DNA of 64,000 bases from Lycorma delicatula (Eukaryota; Arthropoda; Insecta; Hemiptera; Fulgoridae). The stretch lies in assembly GCF_047948215.1 (NCBI RefSeq), contig NC_134456.1, positions 63,755,529-63,819,528 of the forward strand, written 5' to 3'. How positions within the stretch are numbered: position 1 is the first letter of the stretch; each line of letters starts with the position of its first letter. The notes below the pieces were generated by a model. It did not search any database, had not been told where the DNA came from, and was given only the letters and a program-made list of their open reading frames with translations. The position numbers were made by a program, and so were the translations under genes. Shown piece after piece: positions 39,001 through 48,000 of the stretch.

Positions 39001-42000
39001 TGGGAACAAAAAATATGAAATTTGATTTTATAATAAAAGATGAAATAAGATTCCATAAAACACTTTTTATCGCATGAAAACTGCTAATAACCAAAGAACA
39101 ATAACCTCACATTACACAGATAACTTAAAGAGTGGGTGTGGCCATAACATAGAAATAAACAAAGAAATTTCCTGTGTTCTGATTAATTTGCATGCTACTG
39201 TACTTGATGGGGTATAAATTTATTTTTCATTTATTGCTCGTCTAAGAAACTAATAACAATACAGTTTTGTGATCAGGATTTGGAAATGAAATGTATAATT
39301 ATATGCATGAAGTGTGTGCTGACAACTTGTTTAGAAATCAAATACAAATTGGCAGTCCCAGAAAAATTGAAGATTGACAAAAGCCTACTTTTGCAGGCGA
39401 AGAACAATTTTAGCCGTGTATTACCACAACAGTTGGTGTTTGAAGATGTGTTTCTTGAAACAAGGGAATATTTGCTAATTCCTGTTGTTAAGAACCAAAC
39501 AGAGCCACAGTTGTTACCCATTATCAGAGAACATAATCTTCTGGAAACAGATGATGGAAAGCATACAACTCCCTTCAAAAATGCAGTTTTACCCTTCACA
39601 CTGTTGCACGAAAATATAATTTTGTAGACCCTGATACCACCATGCATACACAGATAGTTGAGAGTACGTGATGGCTCGGAACCCACTGTGGTACGTACCA
39701 GTCCACAGTTGAGTCTTGAATCTTATTGTGCAAGTTTATATGGCGTCAGTGGCATAAAGAAGATTTATTTGAAAAGATTTTGGCAGATATTGTGTCCTGG
39801 CTTCTGGAGTTAAAGACTCGTATTTATACTTAATTACTTATATATTAATTAATGTACCGTAAAAAGGTAATAAAAAAGATACAAAATTTCCAAGCGATGA
39901 CATCAGTCTTTTCATGATATATTTATTATGTGTGGTGTGTGGCAAATGTAATTATGTGTGGTGTGTGGCAAATGTAATTAGAGATACTCTGCTAGTAAAG
40001 CTGCTAAAAAAATAAAGAAAGGATAGGTAGATTTGGATTATTCTTGTATTTACCAAGAAGAAGATTAATAAAGAAAGAGGCAATTTGGAAATTACTGCAC
40101 TATTCCTTTACAAGGCATTTCTACAAAAAGCTCTTCAGTGCAGTGGTGTTGTGGTGACACTTACCTCATGGTGTTGTATAGCGGGATTCTTCTTTTGGCA
40201 ATGATAATCTCATTCTTTGTTTGTGTTAAATATAGTTGAAAGGTTATATTTGGTGCTCACTGCAGTTGTCTTGATGAAAATTATTTAAAGGTACTGTAGA
40301 ACAATTATCAAAAAGAACTTATTTAAAAAGACTAAGTAATAAGAATGGTTATTTTGCGTGAATTTTTTTTTTAATTTGGAAAGACTTTATAATAAGATTA
40401 TTGGAACTGTACTAGTGTTATACAGTTTTAATTACATTTAATTTTGCATAACAGTTATAGAGTGCATTGAAAAATCTGGTTAGCAATCGACATCAGCTTA
40501 TGTTGAAAAATGTGCGTGTGATCATTTAGAAAATCAGTTAACCATTGTGAATTATGAGAAGTGATTAATTTGAAGTAGTTCTCATCACTTGATTTTGGTC
40601 AAAAACCAGAACATTGATTACCCTATAACAATCTTATTTTTACCAAGGTCACTAACCGAGGAGCAGCAAGAAAAGTTAGTTAAAAGCTTTTGGATTGGTC
40701 AAGTGATGAAAAAAAAAATTTTTATTAATGGTCATAGATGATATGGAAAATATTAGACTTAAACTAAAGCACACTTGGCACAGAGGGTGAAAAGTCATCA
40801 CTGGGACCAAAGAAATTTTTAAAAAATCACTCCAGTATAAAGTTTGTTTACTTTCTTTGCAGCTGGAAAGTATCGTAATCAGATGTTCATCCTGTGTATT
40901 TAACAGTCAAGAAAGGATCTAATTTGTGTGAGGTGAGAAAAAATTATCAATGTGGTACGGGTAACAATTCATGGATGCAGAGCACCCTGAAATGTTTCTA
41001 TACATTTGTTGTTATCCATTAGTTTTTGGCAAAATGTGCCTTAAAGATGAAGGACACTGATGTTTCATCTTTTAAAAACTTGTAAACTTGAAATGCTTTC
41101 ATACAAAAGATTTTATGTTTAGTTAATCAGCTGATGGTGATTCTTTTTATGTGTACTTAAAAAAAAGATGTGAAACTGATTGATTTGTGTTTATGATATT
41201 AATGCTTATTTAACCCAAATGTTAATCAAAATCTTGTGCATTTTTATCATGTTTCAAGCTCTTCAACTTTCTTGCCATTGAAATCATTCTGTAGTTTTGA
41301 ACTTCTACAGATAGCCTACTGAAATTAGATAATAATTAAACAGTTCATAAAAACCAAGTGGAGAAATTCTTACTGTTCCATCTGTTTGCCTATATTTGTT
41401 TTCTAAATAGAAATCCAAGAAAAGGTATTATAATAAAATTTGGTATACATCTATACCATACATGAATTTAAACAAATTTGATATGAATTATAAAAACCAT
41501 TTATGAATTCCACGAAAGCATTCAATTTGGTATACTTCTTTTATTTTTTAACTGTATTTGGTGGTTTATGTTAATTTATTATATAAAAAAATAATTCTTG
41601 CACTCAGGTATAATATGTTTTAGAAATACATTATAATTGTATAATTAATCTGTAATAATTACGGAGTATTCCTTGGTATTGTTTTAAAAAGTTCTTTAAT
41701 CTAGTGTTTTTACGTCTCGCCAGGTTACCAAAAGATGGAGAAGAATTATTAAATGAAAAACATAATTTTATGAAGAGAAAGTATAAATGTTTATCCAATG
41801 TAGTCCTTGAGAAAAGTGACTTAAATTGTAATAAAGAAGATAGTTCTTCGAATGATGTAAATTCATTACCTGCAAGTGGCAACCCAGAAATAGTAGGGAA
41901 AGATCTTAAAAGGCATAGTGACAATTCACCAGTTGTATCTATTGATGCAAAGAAGTCTAAAGTCACAGAACTAAATAATCAGGACAAAAGTAATAAATTA

Positions 42001-45000
42001 TTCATAACGCAGAACAATAAGGCAACAGAACTAGAAAATTCTAGATCACTGGATTTAAGTAAAACTGTAGTAAACAGTTTATCAGACTATGTTTCTCCTC
42101 TCAATCATCTCTACCGTAGACTTAGCAGGTCAGACAGTTTGTGTATTGGTATGTCTGTTAAATTTGTTCTGATTGTTAAAATAGTATTCATGGCTTACTT
42201 CATTTATTGTCATTCAAATTAATGTAAAATTGTACAACTTTTTGTTGTATTTCTGTTCAGGATGTTATTTATAGTCCCTTGTATTTGGAGATCCTCATTA
42301 TAGGAATATGTTTGTGTTGCTTTTATCCTTCTGCATTATTGCTTGACCACGATTGTATCCATATGGTGAATAACCAGATTTGTTAACAGGTCTGGATTTA
42401 AAATCAAATTGCCAAATGTGAATCAAATCAATTGTGAATGCATTTAATATGTGAATTGTCTTTGAGATTAGAATTTTTAAAACTAAGCAAGACCTGATGC
42501 CTTTTTAATAGATCTTGCAAATAACAAAGAATGTTTGGTGATTAAAGGTACTTGGGTAGCAGTATAATAAGTATTTTATTATAACATCATTGTGATTCTG
42601 TAGCATTACTTTTAATGTTATAAATACCATAATATAAATATAATTTGTTTTACACTCTTTCATAAGATATATCCCAGGATAGTAGCAGTAATCAGAATAG
42701 TCAATATTTGCTACTAATAGTACATATTAGTGAGATTAGACAGTGAAAAAAGATGAAGTTTGCCTATCTATCAATACACTCAGAGATACTTAGACTATGC
42801 AGAGAGAATTTGAATCCATTTCCAATGTGTTATTTTGGGAAAGCCCCAAAATATTCCTTAGGATGATTGAACAAATTGAACCCACTGGGCATTCTTATGA
42901 AAAACTGAGTATACAGTTTTTGTTAATGTTTTAATGTTTACTTTTTTTTTTTTTTTTTTTTCATAAGAATGTACAGTTGGTGTAGTTGTTTTAGTTGTCC
43001 ATTGGGCTCCATGTCATGCCACATTGTTGATGGATTCCAGCTCTTTCTCTGTGTACAAATACATAAACTACAAACAAAAAACGTTCTTAATATAGTGTAT
43101 ATATAAAATACTATTTATATAAATTCTTAAACTTAGATTTATATAATTCAATTAAGGATATTTTATGTAAAATTTTAATTTTCCTCAAAAAATGTTTATT
43201 TATTCACCACTGTTGATTTTCTCACCTTCCAAGTTATTCTCCTTCAGACATACAGTTGAGCCAGCGCTTTTTCAAATCTTCAAAGCACCTCTGGAACGCA
43301 ACTTCGGTATTGCATTTAGCTCCTTTAGCTATTCTGTCTTTTATCTCTTCAATGTTGACAAAATGTCGTCATTGTTCTTTTCAGTTTGGGGAATAAGAAG
43401 TCACAGGGAGCTATGTCCGGCAAATACGGAGAGTGAGGTGTATCGTATTGATGTTTTTATCCAAAAAGTCATGAACTAGCCGTGTGAGCATGTTCATTAT
43501 TGTGGTCAATTTCTATGAATTGTTTTCACCACAAATCCGGGCTTTTTCTTTGGATTGCTTCACACAAACACTGCAGAACTTCCAGGTAGTACTCTTTATT
43601 GACCATACAATCTAGTAGCAAGAACTCGTGATACACTTGACTGTTGAAATCGAAGAACATAATGATCAGAACCTTCACACATTCAATCAAACTGTATGAG
43701 ATTTTTTCAGTCTTGGCTCTTCAGGAAGCTTCCATTGAAATGATTGTGTCTTAGCCTTTTGACATCTTACACATTCATCCATGTTTCATCACTAGTTATG
43801 ACATGTTTGAGCAATTCTGGATTGTCATTCACTTCATTCAACTCTGCTTTTGATTGAAATTTTACAATTTTGGAACAAATTTTGCTGCCACATGTTTCAT
43901 ACATAAAACATTCGAAAAATTGCTTGTTATGAGCCAAATGATATGCCAATATGGTCAGCAACATCTCTGATAGTGATAAGACAATTGCCCATAATAATTT
44001 TCTTCACTTTTTTGATGTTGTCTAAGTTGTTGATGTGCTGGTATGTCCAGGTTGCTCATCATCTATATCTTCACAGCTCTCTTGGAAACATTTGTACCAC
44101 TTGTAAACACTTGTTTTATTCATAGATGAATTGCCAAAAAGCAATTTCCAATTTTGAATTTGGCATTGAATTGCCAAAACATTCAACATTTCCAATGTGG
44201 TGCTGCTGCACTTTTATTTCATTTTTAATGCAAGATTTTTTTTTTCAATTTTTTCCACAAGTTAAAAATCACTGATCATACCAAAACACATGTAATATTT
44301 TCAACAGCCAACAATAAACTAAGCATCCAATATGGCCACAATGTAAACATACATTAGGCACAAGTATACTAACATACAACAAAAAAATTGAACTTTGGTA
44401 CTATACCAAAGAACTATATCAGGTACTCAGTTTCTGAGTACCTAGTATAGTTCTCACTGTCATTGCCCTACTCTTCAAAGCCTCTTCTCCTCCTTTATTC
44501 TGTTCAATTATACTGTAATGGAAATGTATCATTAATTCTGTCCCTTAATTAACATCCTAAAAATTTCAGTGTGATCTCTTTCACAGGGGTAGCTGAAATC
44601 GAAGAAAAATCTTCACTAGCTGTAATTCACAAACAAAGCATTTTAGGACATATTTTTATATGAACTTTTTCCATTATTTTCTTACACACACACATATATG
44701 AAATTATATCACATGTATATATATGAAATAAACCACCTAAACACAGTAATTTAAATTAAATTAAAAATATATAGATTCCAAAACTAATCACCAAAATTTG
44801 CACATGTGTTAATAATATATCAAAATTTTTGAAACAGAACAATCGTAACAAATTTTTAAAGGAATTGTATAAGTTTAATTATAGAATTCAATACAAAGTG
44901 AAGATGCAGGTTACTGTGAAAAAAGTTCTTGGAAATGAATACAGTGAGTTTAACTTATCTACTCAGTTTTGGTGGTTTATATTTCATATATATATATATA

Positions 45001-48000
45001 TATATTAGCCAATATTACCTCTTCAGAATATGATTCTGTTGTATTTGCATTAGATGTTGATTATTTTGTGCATTTAATTGACAAGTATCAATTTTTTAAT
45101 GCATAAAATATTTAAACTAAAACCTCACTATTATAACAAAAGTTCTTAGATTAAAAAATGTAATAAGATGTCAGATTAGAAGATTTACCCTGCTTTACCA
45201 TACTTTCGCTATATATGCATATTCCTTATTGGGTCATTCCATGTCAAATCACAACATGCCTCACAACTTGACCATCACCAATTTCAACAAAATTCACAGG
45301 ATTGATCATATCTATAAAGTGACACAAAAAAATATTTTTTTCAGTCATTCAGTTTTTTGTGTAGGACCCTGTAAAAATGTGAAAAATTGCAAAAATCAAG
45401 TTCAGGTAATTATAAAAAATGTATTTTCTCACTTCCTATTAGAGATAGAAAGCTCAAGTTGGTGTCATTTTAAAGCTCTTGGAATGGGCTTTCATGTGAT
45501 ACATCACTTGGCAAGATTTTATGACATTAATAGTTCAAGGTAATCAAAAAATTTATTTGAACCTTGAATTTATACAAGTGTATGTTTTTAAATTTGAAAA
45601 ATATTTTGCTCCTAATGTGTTGTGCATGTGGTAAACATTTCATAATTGGATTGCAATGTGTTGATGATGAAATAAAATAATGAACTTGTACATACTCACC
45701 ACTTAACTGCAATTCATATAGCTTCCAAAGATATTTACTGAAGAACTACACAGTGTACACTTCTTTTTACAACTTCAGGTTAGCATTGTCCACTTCTTGC
45801 TGTGAGAGATTATAAGCTCTTCCTTTGGATTTACCCTGGGATCTCACTCTTTTAGCCTATGAAACCATCATCAAGTGTTTCTTCAGAGGATGATATGTAT
45901 GAATGCAAATGATGTGTAGTCTTGTACAGTTTCAGGTCAACCATTCCTGAAATATCTTTATTAGTAACTGACTTAACTAGGATCTGAACCTTAGAACTTT
46001 CAACTTCAAAATCAGCTGATTTGCAATGACGAGTTCACCATTAGACCAACCTGGTGGGGTATTCTGGGATCTGTTATGAAATAACATCACTCCTATGTAC
46101 ATTAAGAACATCCTCAAAGTCTGGTTACTGGAAGGAGGTGAAGGTCCATATGGATGTAAGAACTTCATCTTCACTGTTTGATTTTTCCTCATTTGAGTCT
46201 AGAACACGCCCCCAACCACCAGTGTCCATCATATCTGCAGATCAAGAACCCAACCATTTCTGTGAATTTAAGATCACCCTCAATATCTGTTGTGCTTGCT
46301 ACTGTTGAGTTGTTAGAAAATGAAAACACCCTCACTTGCACCTGATTGTTGTTCAGTGGAACAAAAGAGTGGAGTTTCTGAGTACCTGGTATAGCTGTCA
46401 CTGTCATTGCCCTACTCTTCAAAGCATATTCTTCTCCTTTGTGCTGTTCAATTATACTGTAATGGAAATGTATCAACTCAATGTATCCATTGGCTCAGTC
46501 TTTCAATTGTGGACTCATGATTGGTCATTGCAGGTTATTTGAAGATTTGCTCTAGCTGCAAGTCTTAACCGTTGCTCCCACACCGTTACATGCACTTTTG
46601 CCATGAGATGTGGCAAAAAAGTCCGATTCATGGTAACAGAGGTTGAGAAAATTGAGTCTGTTTTTGTACCGAGAGGCAGCACCAACACTGTAGTAATAGA
46701 TCAGGCTTGATTTTGTGGTAAAATGAGACTGCATGAAACCAATTAAATATTTCTGAAAAAGGTGCACTGCTATTGTGTCATGTGTGAGACAGTCAGAAAT
46801 TGTGATAAGAGATGTATGCATCAATGTTTTTGTTGTTGGATCTTGGAAATAGATTCTGAGGGGGTGAACTGTTGCCTGTGCATTGTTCCAGTGGAAACCT
46901 TGAGCTGCATCCTGGAGAATGAATGAATAGTTTTCAGTGAAATCACAGATTACCTTCTTTCATAGATTGCTTCAGATGGATGAGGTAAATGGACTGTTGA
47001 CTAGCAAGAAGTGAGTGTTGAAGAAGTTTCAGAAGTTTTTCAAAAAATATACTGATGAATTCTTCAGTAAGTTTGCCTAATGTCTCAAGAGATGTTCTAT
47101 TTTCAACTTGTATTCACTGTTTGTAGGTGATGTTTTCAGTACAGTTGAGCTCGAAAGCTTTTTAAATCCTTCCTTTCACTTCTTCAAACCCAGGACAATT
47201 TTTGCAATTTCCAAAGTAGCAAGCTTCAGTTGGAGTAGTACAACACTACATACGTCATAATATCTTTGTAAGACTTAATTGGTCTATCATCTTCTATCAG
47301 TTCTTTCATTCTACAATGCATAACCGTAAGTTTAGCATTTTGGTATGTTGTACATACACAAACACTGTTGGTTTCACTTGCATCTGCAAGAACACAGTAC
47401 TTAGGCGTGAGTTCATAGAACTTTGAAAATCTTATTTTCAGCAATGGAAACCTCTGCTTAAACAAGTCAAAAGCTTCACAGAGATTACATAGAATTAGTT
47501 TTTTCTGAACATGCTCTCTTCTTCCATTTTTCTTAAGAGAAATATTTTTTTCCAGGCATCATTTGACTTATTTCCTCACTTTCATACAGATGTTACATTT
47601 CTGCTGTTTTCAAAATCTAAAGTTCTACCAGGTTTAGGATCAGGACATGAATGATACCTTTTTCTTTAACCAGGCTTTTAGCTTTCCTTGCAATGTCGTG
47701 TGATACTCCAAATTCATCTTCTATGTCTTTTCAGAAGTCCAGCTTTTAGGAAGCGTTATCAATATTTGCATCCTGATGCTTTTATCACAAGTAAAAGATT
47801 TTTCCTTCAATTGATTGATCATTTCAGAGTCAGAGGAAAAAGGAATAGCATCTTGTTCAGAACCTGAATCCATGTTCAATATTTTGCTTTTGAACTCTAC
47901 TGCTGCTTAATTAATCTTTTCCTGAGGGTATTTTCTCTTGCATATTCCTTTTTTTTGAATAGGTGATTCATTTAAAATAATCTAACTTCTGTTCACAGCA

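Larger units (their letters stand above)
36932..41723 (+). other. Intron 4 (4.8 kb)
   Basis: Phase-2 intron with donor GTAAGT and acceptor TCTCGCCAG. It holds a strong hairpin (37413-37451), a Tc1 element with an inserted SINE (37587-39200), a Merlin fragment (about 39280-39840) and a 26-bp tandem repeat (39928-39979). 39980-41723 shows nothing nameable. Confidence 0.8.

Noticed and set aside
40600..40720. Peptide SLTEEQQEKLVKSFW as an exon
   Set aside because: Short, soon broken by stops, and no matching splice sites or family recognised.
42129..42222. Exon 5 read-through to the TAA at 42220
   Set aside because: The extension SDSLCIGMSVKFVLIVKIVF is hydrophobic and unlike the rest; it reads into intron 5 beyond two usable donors.
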